DNA from: Ulota crispa
Lineage: Eukaryota; Streptophyta; Bryopsida; Orthotrichales; Orthotrichaceae
Assembly: GCA_963920765.1 (NCBI GenBank)
Contig: OY987249.1
Span: 7,936,817-8,000,816 of the forward strand
DNA length: 64,000 nt
Direction: 5' to 3'
Shown here: in pieces, positions 35,301-46,954 of the stretch
Layout: every line of letters begins with the position of its first letter
How positions within the stretch are numbered: position 1 is the first letter of the stretch
Notes under the pieces: model-generated
Seen by the model: the letters and a program-made list of their open reading frames with translations, nothing else
Told to the model about the DNA's origin: nothing
The model's database searches: none
Translations under genes and position numbers: made by a program

Positions 35301-38300
35301 TAAGAGAAAAGAAGCTCACCTCCCCAAAAGGATGGCCTCCCTTGTGCGCCCAGGTGTGATTGGGTTGATACCCGCCCATGGCAATCTCCGTGTCACGAGA
35401 TCCGTCCATGGAGCGCTGGTTAATGTTGGCTGACCCGCAGATGAGGTACTCGTCGTCCACCACTATCCCCTTGGCATGGACATAGATCATGAACCGCCTC
35501 GTTTTTTGCACTAAGCCCTGATATCCATAGGCACACAATATTAAAAAAATACAAAAAATATAAAAAATGTAATATATGCAACAAACAAGGAGTTTCAAAC
35601 CTTGGGAAAATAAAATCCCTCACGCAAAACTGGGGTTTTCTTATGCAAAAACCAAAAAAGTTTTGCGCACTTAGCAAGGTGTAATAAAGTGCAAACATGG
35701 GGCTCTCTTGCACAGAGAGATCAAGGAAAAGAGAGAAAAACCACCTCAAAAACAACCATGGTTGAAAAAAAGAGGATTCTTTTTCTCTCCACAGCAAAAA
35801 GGGTTGGAGAGAAAAACTGACTTTGTTGAGAAATCTACCAAGCCTGAGGTAAGGCAGGGTTTAGGGTTTAAGGCTTTAGGGTTTCTCTTACGTGCTTGGA
35901 ATTTTCATCCGGAGGAGAGGGAGGGGGGTTGTCTATTTCCGCTTGGTTCTTCGCCTCCCGGTTGCCCAGACAATAAAAGTTCAGAAAGTCTCGAGGGTGC
36001 ACATCCTCCAGCTTGCCGACGTCTCTCAATGCATCAGCAACGATACCGTACATCATCTTTATCGTTTGTGTCTGGATCACCCAAGCAGGGAAACAAAAAA
36101 CAAAAAACATCTACAACCGTTAATTCAGGATTATCAGAAATCATAAATTATCAAATTCAGCTTCCAACCGACAGAAAAATAGAAAGTCGCCCATACTATT
36201 AAAGATGTTGACTGGAATACAAATCAATGCAATTCTAATGAGTTATCTCAATGGGACATATTGGGGTTAAGATTTTGGAGTTTACAATAGAGCATATGAG
36301 ACTCTCCATAGAAGCACAGATGGTTAGGCTGATCAACAAGCTCGTACCTAGTCTTAATCTTTGTAATTACAAACCTCCAAAGCCTGTTCATATAATTGCA
36401 GGAGAGCTTGCAAGAAACTACTCACTAGAAGGATCTGTAGCTCTACAACTTAATGGTACAAGATCATTCCTTGCATGCTTTGGAGCAAACATGTATGTTA
36501 TATCAACTTGAAAGAGAGAAAAGGGTTGACGTTTAAACTTGAAATCAATCCAAAAAAAATGAAAAAATTTGCAAGCATATGGATGGAAAAATAAAATTAC
36601 TGGGTCTTAGTGTTTTTCTAGGGATATGTTTGAAGATGTTCCTTGTTCAAAACACGGTTGATATGTAAGCTGTTTCAATTAGGCAGGAGTCTCAAATAGT
36701 GCAAGACCCCTTCAAGTTCATTTCTGTGAATCTTTAGATCAAATTAGGTCTAGCTAGTGTGAAAATGTGGCATGCCTTTTGCCTTTGTTCCAAGCAAGGT
36801 TTTAGCTACAACCTTTTGCTGGCTCTCTAGCCTCCATAGTGCAACAACCATCACACATTTTCTTGTTAAAATGCGTGTTTACAAAATCTCTTAGTGATAT
36901 TGGCCATTTGAGTCACAACGTTTGTGATCATATTTAAATACTATAGCCCACTGTACTTCATTTCCCTAAATTACTGTCAAGTGAGCCTTGCTGGAATATA
37001 CTTAACTACTTCTTCCCCAAACTAGTGCAAGTTAGCGTTGTTAGTGCTGGGAGTAAAAATTAACTTTTTTTTTGTGTGTGTAGCAAGCATGTTTAAGTGT
37101 TAAAAAGAGACAAAGGAAAACTTTGAACAAAAATGAAAGTTACCTGAAAATAAAGCATCTCTTGCATGGCAGCACTGTCAGGAACACCTTCTGGCCACAT
37201 GGGAATGACAACATACACAGCAAACCGCTCTCCCGCCCGGATTTTAGAAGCCACTTTCAGTGCTAGTTCCATTGGTATCAGTTGGTTTGCACCTGCCATC
37301 CAACACACAATGAGACAATGTTCAAATCTGCAGCTTTCCCCAAAATTTCTTTGAAGAAAAAATCAAATAACAGTAACAACAAAAAGGCATCTAGTGGGGT
37401 GTGGAAGATAAGAGAGGCCGGCAATTCATTACTACATTAAAGATTTCAAAGGTGACATAAGTAACGTTAAGAGTTGGTGGTTTCATGTTAAGAAACCCAA
37501 TTTTACATACACAATTACAAAGCTACAAACCTTACCATAAACAACCCACCAAAGTTCTAAGCTGGAAATTACTAGAAAGGAATAGACACGGAGGGTTATT
37601 ATGACTTTTTTGTTTGTAGTGCACACTACAACAAGTATAGGCCTTTAAATAGGCCTCAATTTTCCCAATTAGAGTGAACTTCCATGTTAGCCTAAAATTG
37701 TAAAACTTATAAACAACAAATCTTTTTGCAATATTAACTTGTTAGTTGTTTCTAAGTTTTCCAATTCTCGGGTCAACATATAAGTTAGCTCTTAATCAAA
37801 GACCAGGATGAATTGAAATTTTGTGACCTTACTATTCCCCTAATGGGTAACCGGTTTTGAGAATGCAGAAGAAGCTGAAAAGGCAAATTGGACTTACCAG
37901 CATCCTTGTAGTCAGGCCAGTTGTAAGAAGAACCAATAAAGTATTGATTTTCGATGTAGATGAAATGCTGAGCTGACCGGATGGCTTTTATGTAAGCCAT
38001 TTGAATGCTGATATCGATAGCTATGCTCTTTCCCCAGATCAGATGCTGAAACCACAATAATCATACAAATGTCCACGTCAGCAACAAGAGATGTGCAAAA
38101 TTACATGACCTGGCCTTCAATTAAAAATCAGGAAGTATAGGCCATGAGCCTCTACACCATACAGGCTCACTAGGTTGCCCCACGCTGTATACTTGACATT
38201 TGAACTATGTTAAGTATTTACTTTTACTGCTACAACATTGATAAGTCTTTGTATAAGAAATTCAACAATCACAAAAAGCAAAGTTGAGGAGCCAAAAATA

Positions 38301-41300
38301 ACAGCCACTAACGTGAACTAGACTACCCAAGCTAACCTAATTCACAACCCTAATTTCATATTCTCCTCTCGCAAACCGCCACACATCATCCACGTGTTGA
38401 AAAAGCGGCGCATTTTACATCCAGGTACCTTCAATGGAAGAAAGGCAACCTAAATGAAAAGGCAATCTAACTAGAGTATTTGGTTGTACTGGGACAAACT
38501 TGTTGCTCGGCTTCTTGCACATTCTTTGGAAACCCTTTCACTGATCCAGAGTCAATGGAACGAAACACCTGCAATGACAGTTCAAACAAAGCAAAAGCAA
38601 AATAAATTAGCTTTTTTAAAACTAATACCTCAAGATTAACATGAATCTTTTATTATCACATTTATAAGGACAATTTTGACAACAAAAGAGACCTATGTTA
38701 AAATCACAATCCATGCATTCAACATTGGTCCTTTGGCCCCTAAGAAGCGCAGGAGGGGTGGGGGTGAAGCATGGAAATCTGAATCTTTTTAGGAAAAACA
38801 AAGTATGACCTAAGAAGATTCAGCAAAATAAAATCTTCATTTTTGAAGGTTTAGTTCTTCTTTTCTTTCATCACTTACACGATTTGATTCAAAGCCTTCC
38901 ATATGGATCATGAAGCAGTTAATAATCCAACTAGTCATATAGTTGAAGAATACACACATAAAAATTGTCTCTAAGCATAGTTGGATGTATTTCATTTGAT
39001 CCAAACATACAAATCCTAGGAACTATTTGAAGACATTCATCATCCAAGGGGTAGACGCTAGCTCTCTTAGGATTTACAAGCAAGGGAAAATCTTCCCTCT
39101 CATAAGCTTTCCCCCAATAAGGTTTGACCACTGTACAATTTTGAAAAAAGCTTGGGAACAAACACTTTATATGGCAGAAAGTTTTTACTCCCACATTTCA
39201 GCAGTATCAAATTTTACGACTTTGTGGTGGGCAAAAAGGTATGGATCAATTGTACAGTCTTGCCTCTAATTAGTTTTCCTCCAATAAGGTATAATTGTGC
39301 TAATTTTTGAAACCCCGAGTCGTCCACCAAGGCTACAACTTAGGAGGGAGAAAAGCGCCTTCAGGAAATGGAAGGAAACAGAACATTCTGCAATTATCAG
39401 GTTTTTTAAAATAAAAATGCAATTCGAAAAAGATATGCACAAATAGAAAAAATTCTAACTACACTGAATATTGCATTTAGGTTGCCTTACCCTGGAAAGT
39501 TACCTCATGACTCATAGTTTGGCCACTTGATGGCGCATGCAACTCTCTACATTCTAGGATTTCACATGGTCTATGACATGGACGTTGCTAGTTTGTTTTT
39601 CTGCAGCATCATTGTTGTTGCCAGACCCTTTAAAAATGTTTGTTGCAGTAATTACTGATAAAAATTACTGTAGCAGCAGTATTTATTTATTATGTAAAAT
39701 GTCGAGAAATTAGTGTGGGGCAACCTAAACGCAATATTCAGTGTAATGTTACCCTTTAAAAAGTGGGGAAGGTTACACTTCAGTACCTAAACCCCCAAGG
39801 AATTCATTGGCTTAAAATGTTAGTAGGGAAAGGGAGCTCTCACCTGGGCATGCCAGGCTTCAGGGTCATCGTCTGTGGTAACAAAAAGCTTGGGATCCCC
39901 CTCTGGAGGAGAGTTGGGCTTGGGGCCCAGAATCCATGATATACGCCCAATATGAATAAGGTCATCGTTGGAGTGCCTGTGAGTAGCGTTTTTCCAACGT
40001 TGCTGAATGTTGCTCATAAGCTTTCTCCACCGTTGCTCAAAGTTGGTCAGAATGTCATACGCTGCAGGTCCCTCAATTTTGCAATGCCAGTCATGCCAAG
40101 GTTGCCTTGGACCCCCTGCCTCAAACTCTACCTGTGGGAGTGAAAAAACGCACATTCCTCAGAAAAAAAATTCTCAAAAAAACTCCACAAAAAAGAATCA
40201 CAAAAGGCTTAAATAGTACCTAAAAGTTCTTTCGATTAGTGCAAGAGTCTAAATCGGCAAGACTCCCTGCCACACTAGTTTTGCTTGGGTTGAATTCAGA
40301 TGAGATTAGGTGTGATTAGTGTGACAGACACGCCCTTGCTCTCCAATTAGGGTTTTCTGCTTGTTGTTTGCCGAGCAGGTTAAGCTGCCCATGAATACTC
40401 GCTTAAGATTTTGGTCACTTGAGTCACACTGTTTGAGATGATAATACTTCAATACTAAAGCCCACTAAAATATTTTAAATTAACCTGAAGTTATTGTGAA
40501 CTTCTTAGTACGCCTTGCAGATATTCAACTTATTTTACTGAATTAGTGCAAGTTTAACGTTATTAGTGTGGGGCACAGAAATTGAAGTAACTTGGTGCAG
40601 TATTGTTTTCTTGAAAAAAATCCTCTCTTTTTTCTTGTCTTAGAAATGGTTGAAAATATAGAAAAGTTCAGATGTCTAGTTCGTATGAGACCGTGTGTTT
40701 ACAAAGAGCAAGTTGAGACCCCCGGCATTCCTGAAGAATGGATATCTTATGTGTAAGAAAAATTTGCAATCCTTATTTGGGGTAGAGAAACTTGCAATTA
40801 GGCACTTATTAGCAACATGAGATTGTATATAAATATATAAACATACACTTCTTCTTTTTATCCAAGAAAACAGGTGATAAGAAGGCAAAAACTTACGGTA
40901 AAGGTAGGGTTGTGGTAGTCATTCTTGTGAAGCGTTGGCATAGTGTTGAAGAGAGAATGAGTAGGAGTATCCCAACGCCCTTCACAAAGATCCAAGCCTC
41001 CAATAAACGAAATCAATTGGCGTTTATTAGTTGGACCTTGACCATCAACAATAGTAACTTTTTGATGATGTGTGTACAGAGTTCCCACAACCTGCAAAAA
41101 AATAGTAAAAGAGTAGAATAATAAGAAAATATTAAGGCACAACTCTTTAATCAACCTCACAAAATCAATGACACCTAAAAACAAAAACCCATCAAAATCA
41201 AGTAGTTGTAATCAGAGCTTGTTACCACTAATATTGTAATTTTTTACTCAAACTAGAATTAGACTCAAGTTATTTCAATTAGTGTAAGGTTTTGAATAGC

Positions 41301-44300
41301 GTGAAACCCCTTCGCAAAAATTTAGGCGGATTTTGTCTAATTAGTATGAAGTGGCTGCATGCCTACCTCTCTTGTTCTCTTAGTAGGGATTTTAGGCCAC
41401 AATGTTTTACGGTCCCTCAAGAAGCAACTCGGCGGCACAACTAGAAGCACAACTTCTGTAATACGGCATCCTTCACGCACTCTCTAGTTCAAATGCATGC
41501 TCATAAAACCTCTTCAAACTTTTGGTCACTTGACGCAAAGTGCTAGAAAGATAATTCAAATACTACAGCCACTATATTTACCTCGAAGATTCAGGTGAAC
41601 TACCGTATGAGTGCGCCTTGCACATTCGCTTATTACTTTTGAATTTGGTGCAAGTTAGAAATATTAGTGCGGGGCACAGTAACTGAAATAACTGGTATGG
41701 TCAGCCGAGTTACCTGTTGCCTAAACCAGCTGAGTCTTTCATCAGCATACCGTGGAGCAAGCACACATTGAACAGCAGTGTTACGAAAATAAGCTTTGGT
41801 TTCCTCGTCATGCACTCCCATCACCCCTTCCTGCAAAAGAGAAGAAAAAAAAAACTTCAAAAACTCCAGAGTATGTAGTGTACAAAGCACAATGATGAAA
41901 TCTAACAATTCTCTAGTAAAATGTGGGAAAACATAAATACGTTTTACTAGACAGTAGGGAAAGATTAAACTGTACAAGACTCTTTAAAGATAACCCTGCT
42001 AAGCCCAACTGACTAGAACTTCACCACAATCAAGGATTTGTAACAACAGCCAAATTCATGCAAAATAATAAAAAACTGACGCAGAAACTAATTTAAGCCC
42101 TACAAGTGCAGGTGTCCATAATGTAGATGATGAATGAATTCAATCGCTTAATGTAAGAACTAAATAAAACAAACGAAGTACATCCCAAGTATGCTTAGAA
42201 AGCTAGATTTTTGCCTATTCTTCAACTAAATGAGTTGTTTGATTGTTAGGTGACTTTTGTGCAAGGTTCTGAATCAGGTCACGTAAAGATGGAAGGAGAA
42301 AAAAAAAACTTGCATATATAAAGATCTTATTTCTAGAATCTTCTTAAGCCACTACTTGATTTGCCTAAAAAGCTCCAAATCTACATGCTATCCACCCCTC
42401 CACTCTTAGGGGGGGCCAACTAACACTAACGAAAGCCGCTTTTCAGACATAGATAAAAAGAAGCTAAAAGCCGTAATTCTTTAACACGCTGGCATAACAT
42501 TCATTCTTGAGTAGTGATAGAGGCATGGAATATTAGAGACTAGTGCCCAGTAAGAATTTGTAAAGTACAAAATTACACCCAAACCATCAAGCAAAACTCA
42601 TGTACACTTTACATGTGATGCCAATGGCTAGAGAAGCTCTCTCACTTGTCCAACTTGAGCTCAACTTTTGCACCAAAGATTCCTTTCTTCATGCCAATTT
42701 AAACCATGCTAGTGTCCGATTCCAAAAAAAGATCTCAACAAGGAAAAAAGTTCTAGAATGTTCTAGAATGTTATGAAATGTTCTGGAGTACGTACCGTCT
42801 TGATCGTGGAGTTGTGCGACGTCTTATCGTCCCAGACAAGCATGAGCACCCTCACACCCTCTGCAGACTTCCGCTTCAGAAGCTCCCCGAGGATCAAATC
42901 ACCGCCATCCGGTATTTCCCGGGTGGTATCACGCAACAATTTCACCTGGCAAACATTCCCGAAATTAACACCTCCACAAAAAGAGTGCAAAACCATTTTC
43001 AAAAATCGCAGAACACGAGGACAAACAAACCTCATACTGATATTCGTTAATTTGGGAAAAAGCCTTTCCCAAAACGTATTTTAGGGATACTGAATTCTGC
43101 TTTTGTGAGAATATTTTGACTTTTGGAAGTTAGGTTTTCGATAACTTTGTCAAGATACTTCATTCTTGATGTTAGATCTTGAAGAAATCATCAAAAATTT
43201 CACTTTAAATCACCAAAAATCTCCTGAACTCATAAAATCCAAAAGTCCCAAAACTGCGTTTTTTTCCCAAATTAACGAATATGGTATTGAGACTTTCAAA
43301 TTTCAACCTCGTGTTTTAATGCACCTTCGTGTTGATAGCCCACCCTGCAATATAGATCAAGTGGTGAGCATTCAGAATGGCATAGCAAATCTCCTCCCAC
43401 GCTTGCCGATGCTTATACTTCACCCCGCCCTCCAAGGTGATCTCCGGCAAGGCGCCGTCCATGACATGCGCATCTTGATACATAGTCACACGACAGCCAC
43501 TTCTATTAGGAAAGTAAGTGTTCGGCACGCCGTGGTCGCCACAGCCACCGACGTAGACCTTGTTCATGACCACGGGAGTGAATTTGATTTTGAAAAAAAT
43601 GGCAGCGTCTTCACGGGCGATCTTGCCGTTGGAGCCCATGACGTCGTGCCAGCCTTCGACGGGCTCCCCGTCGATGAGCTTCTCCACGGGCACGATCACG
43701 TTGCCGATGACCTGAGCACCGAGCATGTCGTTGTCTTTCACCGTGATCTGCACGTCGTCGACGTAATGCGCCACGGGAATGGCGAAGTGCTCGTCCCAGA
43801 TCGGGTTGGTGTCGTTGGAGATGACGCGCGTTCTCGCGACGCGGGCTCCGGCGAGGTTGACGGACGCGTACGGGTCGCTCGTGATGACCTTAGGGCGATG
43901 GTGGTGCTCATCCTTGGTTTGCTTCGCTTGCACCACGGCAGTCTTGCACATTGTCACACAGGAAAAGAGCTGCCGCAGTTTCTCCGAGACGATGTCCATG
44001 TTCGGCAGGTTGCGAGCTTTCCAGATATGCACTTCTAACGTTCCGTGTAAGAGCGTCTTCTGCTTCACGAGCTCATGCATTGTGTCCGCGTCCACTGGCA
44101 CGTCGATCATCGTCCCTTTTCCTCCGGGCTTGTCGCCTTTCCGTCCGGAGCCTTTGTGTCCTAATCCAGCGCACAACATGAAGACAAAATTTTATTTCGC
44201 ACTCTTTCGAAACATCGCCATGAAGACAAAAGCTTAGTTCGCATTCTTTCGAAGCATCGCCGGAGGATGCTGCAAGAAACCTGATCCTTCATTTTGCCAA

Positions 44301-44623
44301 CACGTTCTTTCGCCGGGATTTATACTAACGCTGTGCATCTTTGCATTACCGGCTTAAAACACAGCAAAAAAAGACAAAATCGTTCAAATTGTCATAATAC
44401 TTCTATCAATTTTCGAAGGAGATTTATACTAAGCTTTATTAGTTTTACACAAGTCAAGTTCCATACCTCCGACTTTGTCCTTAGCCAATTCTCCAAACGC
44501 GCCAACGCCGTGCATTCCTGCAACTGGTGTCTTCTTCTGATGCTTGTGATCGTGGTGGCCATGGTGATGATGCGCCGTTTCTCCATCCAACCGCGCTCCT
44601 CCGCCTTCTGCGGCGCCTGGCAT
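32313..44623 (-). CDS. Phospholipase D, delta-like (C2-PLD), complete 12-exon gene, 927 aa
   Basis: It hydrolyses membrane phospholipids to phosphatidic acid, a stress signal, at membranes. Exons in transcript order: 44467-44623, 43325-44160, 42796-42945, 41714-41830, 40897-41091, 39844-40131, 38500-38568, 37898-38045, 37144-37292, 35892-36071, 35320-35517, 32313-32609. All borders are GT/AG and in phase. The C2 domain (about 89-252) keeps the Ca2+-site aspartates ([18 protein letters not shown]). HKD motif 1 is HHQKVTIVD (H429, K431, D436); HKD motif 2 is [10 protein letters not shown] (H777, K779, D784). [31 protein letters not shown] and the end FPDVGG...LPDSLTT match plant PLD-delta. Arabidopsis PLD-delta is 868 aa; the extra length is mostly an N-terminal extension with [12 protein letters not shown] start further upstream (44692) is possible. 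The last acceptor could instead lie 3 bp upstream. Confidence 0.95.
33105..33803. mobile_element. 699-bp fold-back element with TTAA ends, in the last PLD intron
   Basis: Two arms of about 335 bp are almost perfect inverted copies around a 25-bp centre near 33455. The termini are TTAACCCCTAAAGGCCCATT and its complement. TTAA flanks plus CCC starts are the signature of piggyBac-like elements. It belongs with 48339-49263, 55319-56274 and 63309-64000 (family P). Confidence 0.85.
34090..34960 (+). other. Unresolved GC-richer island in the last PLD intron
   Basis: Less AT-rich than its surroundings. Plus-strand frames read [20 protein letters not shown] (34121-34345) and then, broken by stops, [20 protein letters not shown] around 34530. 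A minus-strand frame spans 34370-34930 but shows no family resemblance. This could be a decayed retrocopy or transposon piece. I do not recognise it. Confidence 0.3.
36660..37070. repeat. MITE-like family E, copy 1 (PLD intron)
   Basis: Same orientation as 40215-40600 and 41262-41695. Shared phrases are AGTGTGA/AGTATGA, TTGGTCACTTGAGTCACA, ACTATAGCCCACT and TAGTGCAAGTTAGCGTT. More diverged at its ends. Confidence 0.6.
38750..39085 (-). repeat. Dispersed repeat family D, copy 3 (PLD intron)
   Basis: Inverted match to 42115-42425, including GCTTAGAGACAATTTTTATG versus GCTTAGAAAGCTAGATTTTT and GTATTCTTCAACTA. Confidence 0.55.
39462..39743. mobile_element. TA-flanked MITE (family S), copy 1, 282 bp
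   Basis: Termini CACTGAATATTGCATTTAGG and GCAATATTCAGTG are directly flanked by TA on both sides, as in Tc1/mariner (Stowaway-like) elements. Homologous copies lie at 45684-46184 and 54753-55041. It sits in the PLD intron between the exons at 38500 and 39844. Confidence 0.85.
40215..40600. repeat. MITE-like family E, copy 2 (PLD intron)
   Basis: Shares TTTTGGTCACTTGAGTCACA, ACTAAAGCCCACT, CGCCTTGCA and GTGCAAGTTTAACGTTATTA with 41262-41695. Confidence 0.65.
41262..41695. repeat. MITE-like family E, copy 3 (PLD intron)
   Basis: Best-preserved copy. It begins AGTTATTTCAATTAGTG and ends CAGTAACTGAAATAACT, giving inverted termini of about 14 bp. Confidence 0.7.
42115..42425 (+). repeat. Dispersed repeat family D, copy 4 (PLD intron)
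   Basis: Reference copy for family D. It ends CCACTCTTAGGGGGGG. Contains TTGCATATATAAAGATCTTA and CTAGAATCTTCTTAAG. Confidence 0.6.
42751..42788. promoter_or_regulatory. Second heat-shock-element-like array, just inside a PLD intron
   Basis: TTCtaGAAtgTTCtaGAAtg is followed by the imperfect units TTAtgAAAtgTTCtgGAG. It lies 8 bp after the donor of the exon ending at 42796. It shares the exact phrase TTCTAGAATGTTCT with 1935-1967. Function inferred from the motif only. Confidence 0.35.
43038..43283. mobile_element. MITE family F, copy 1 (PLD intron 2)
   Basis: ATATTCGTTAATTTGGG at the left end is perfectly inverted as CCCAAATTAACGAATAT at the right end, enclosing about 245 bp. Related copies: 56276-56543, 58632-59692, 60100-60409. 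Confidence 0.8.
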
Positions 44624-45420
44624 CGCGACGTTCGCACAAACCGCAGTGGACTCCCTCTTGAATCCCGTCCTTAACAAAAAAATCGCACACAAAGTCTACA
44701 AATCCTCCAAATCCTACAAATCCCGGTGCATTTACTAAACGCAGCTAATGTTCGCTGATCGCCGTGAGCTAAAACAGAGCACACAGTGTCAGGGAAAATG
44801 CAAGGAGAGAAGAGAGGGGTTACAAGAATGAGCATGTAATGAAAAAGACTGCCAAGAGCTATCGATTTTCTTGTTTCTCCACACGAAGACTCGAATTTCA
44901 CCGGTTTCTAAACACAAGAAAATATTTAGAACTAAAACGGAAACTGAAGCTTGCGAGAAAGGCAAAGAGTACGATTGCGAGGGATCCCGAAGCTTTAAAA
45001 ATGTTTGAAAATGCTTGGGAAGCTTGAAGCAGCTTGCTTACAAGAGCGGAGTGCGAGGATGCAGAGCTCGACTAAGTTAGATTGGAGCTCGGATTGGAGT
45101 TGCGAAAGGAACGACAATTGTTGATCGTGAGAGATCCGAAGACGTCGTAGGCGCCATGCGATGGACCATTTTCGGTGGTGAGTGAGTGGAGTGCGCAGGA
45201 GCGCGACCGCCAAGGCTGCAGCAGGGGGGTTACGAATTTGGTACAGGGTAGGGGTGGTTTTCGGAGTTGCGACCTGTTTCTCTGAAAGGGGGAGTTGGTA
45301 GGTACGTGGTTGGCCAATAGGAGGTGGGACGGTGGACAGGTGGACCAATCGTGTTGTTGCGGGGTTTGCGGAGCAGGGTTACTTTGGTGTACTGGGTCGT
45401 ACATACGGCTCTACGGCTGT
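44624..45420 (-). promoter_or_regulatory. PLD upstream region with a probable untranslated first exon
   Basis: On the transcript strand a GC-balanced leader-like stretch ends at a strong donor, CTCTT|GTAAGC (exon end 45042). A plausible acceptor TTCAAGAG|GGAGTCC lies about 36 bp upstream of the chosen ATG. A 5' untranslated intron is therefore likely. Transcript support is needed to place it. Confidence 0.4.
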
Positions 45421-45683
45421 GATAGAAACCGGGCGGGCTTGCCCGGGCCGTGAATCGCCCCCCCCTTAAAGCTCCCAGGATATTCCATGCATGGATTATT
45501 TCTAACAGATTAGTTATAAAATAGTGTTTAACCCCTACATACCTTGATTCATCTCTTAAATTGAAGTTTTTCTCATTTGAGTTCTCTTGATTTGGTTTTG
45601 AGTTCTGTTAGAAAGGAGAACCAACATTTAGTGATTTCGTTAGTTGGTTAGATTGCACATAAACAAGAATAACTTTGAAAGTA

Positions 45684-46184
45684 CACTAAATATTGCATTT
45701 AGGGCACTAGTAGAAAACTGCGTTGAAATTCATTAAATTATGTTTAGTGGTTTTTGTTAAGTTCCTTGTTTCCAACGTAAAATTTTGTTAAACAATACAA
45801 AATCTTGCCTTCTTCAGCAAAATTTTACGTTGGAAATAAGGAACTCAACAAAAACCACTGGACATAATTTAGTGGGTTTCAACGCAGTTTTCTACAAGCA
45901 ATGTTGTTTTGACAATTAGGTTGTTTTACTTTGGTAAGTTACCTCATGATTAGTCATTTGGTCACTTGGAGGCACATGTGATTCTCTAGATACTTGAGTT
46001 TCACATGATCTATGACTTGGACGCTAATTGTTTGTTTTTTAGTGGCTTCATTGTTGTTGCCATGCTTTTTTTAGATTGCTTATTGCAATAATTTTTGATG
46101 AAAATTACTGTACCAACAATAAATATTTATATAGTGTAAAATGTCAAGAAATTAGTGTGGGCAACCTAAACACAATATTTAGTG
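45684..46184. mobile_element. TA-flanked MITE (family S), copy 2, interrupted
   Basis: Termini CACTAAATATTGCATTTAGG and CACAATATTTAGTG with TA on both sides. The copy is longer (501 bp) because a 191-bp hairpin element sits inside it. Confidence 0.85.
45705..45895. mobile_element. Hairpin element nested in the TA-flanked MITE
   Basis: Starts CACTAGTAGAAAACTGCG and ends CGCAGTTTTCTAC. The two halves pair over about 80 bp (for example TTCCAACGTAAAATTTTG / CAAAATTTTACGTTGGAA). A CACTA-like MITE whose right tip has diverged. Confidence 0.75.
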
Positions 46185-46954
46185 TAGATTAATTATGAAA
46201 TAGCTTGAATGCCCCACAAGATCAAAAGTGTCCTCACATGATTTCAAAGGCTTGTTTGAAGCACTAGATCTCCTTTTTTGATCTTGATGTAAACTACAAT
46301 TATGTAGGCAATCAAGTGGTTCATGCAAGTGGAGTAATGACAAGGCAAGTCAAATGTTGTACAAGTGCCTCAAGAGTTTCAATTAGGTGAAACACCATAA
46401 GAGGCGTGGTGGTAAGCAACATCTTAGAAGCTGCAACTAGTCAATACCCTTGGCAAGCTTCCTTGTGTGTGCTTTTGTAGTAGCGGAATTTGCCGGCAAG
46501 GGTTCAAGCATGTCCTAGACCTTTGTTGTGGCAACCCTCACCAATTGTGCCGGTCATTGTTTTCCACGCAATAGCAGTTTGAAGCCCTAAAAATTCACAT
46601 AAAAGGAAGCAAAATCTTCAATAATTTGCAAGTGTGTGCATTCACATCTAATCTTGCTACTCACAAAGACTGAGATGATTTAGTGGTTTATAGAATTTTG
46701 TAAAAATCATTAAATAGCAACTATTTTCCAAAAATTGAGAAATTACCATCACATGTTGTTTGATCAAATATTATAATCTTCCTTCTCCCATGGTCAATTG
46801 TTTCCAAAATTTGCAAGTCGTTTTTGAAGTAGATGCTCTACTATTTTCAATGGTCACTTTTTGTGAATCATCTTACTGACTTAGATAAGATACATCAAAG
46901 TAGTAGGTTTCCCAAAACCCTAATTTTGGTAAAAATAGCTTAGGCACTTAGGGG

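Noticed and set aside
43166-44038. Long plus-strand open frame of 290 codons.
   Set aside because: It is the antisense of the PLD C2 exon, whose minus-strand reading is strongly conserved.
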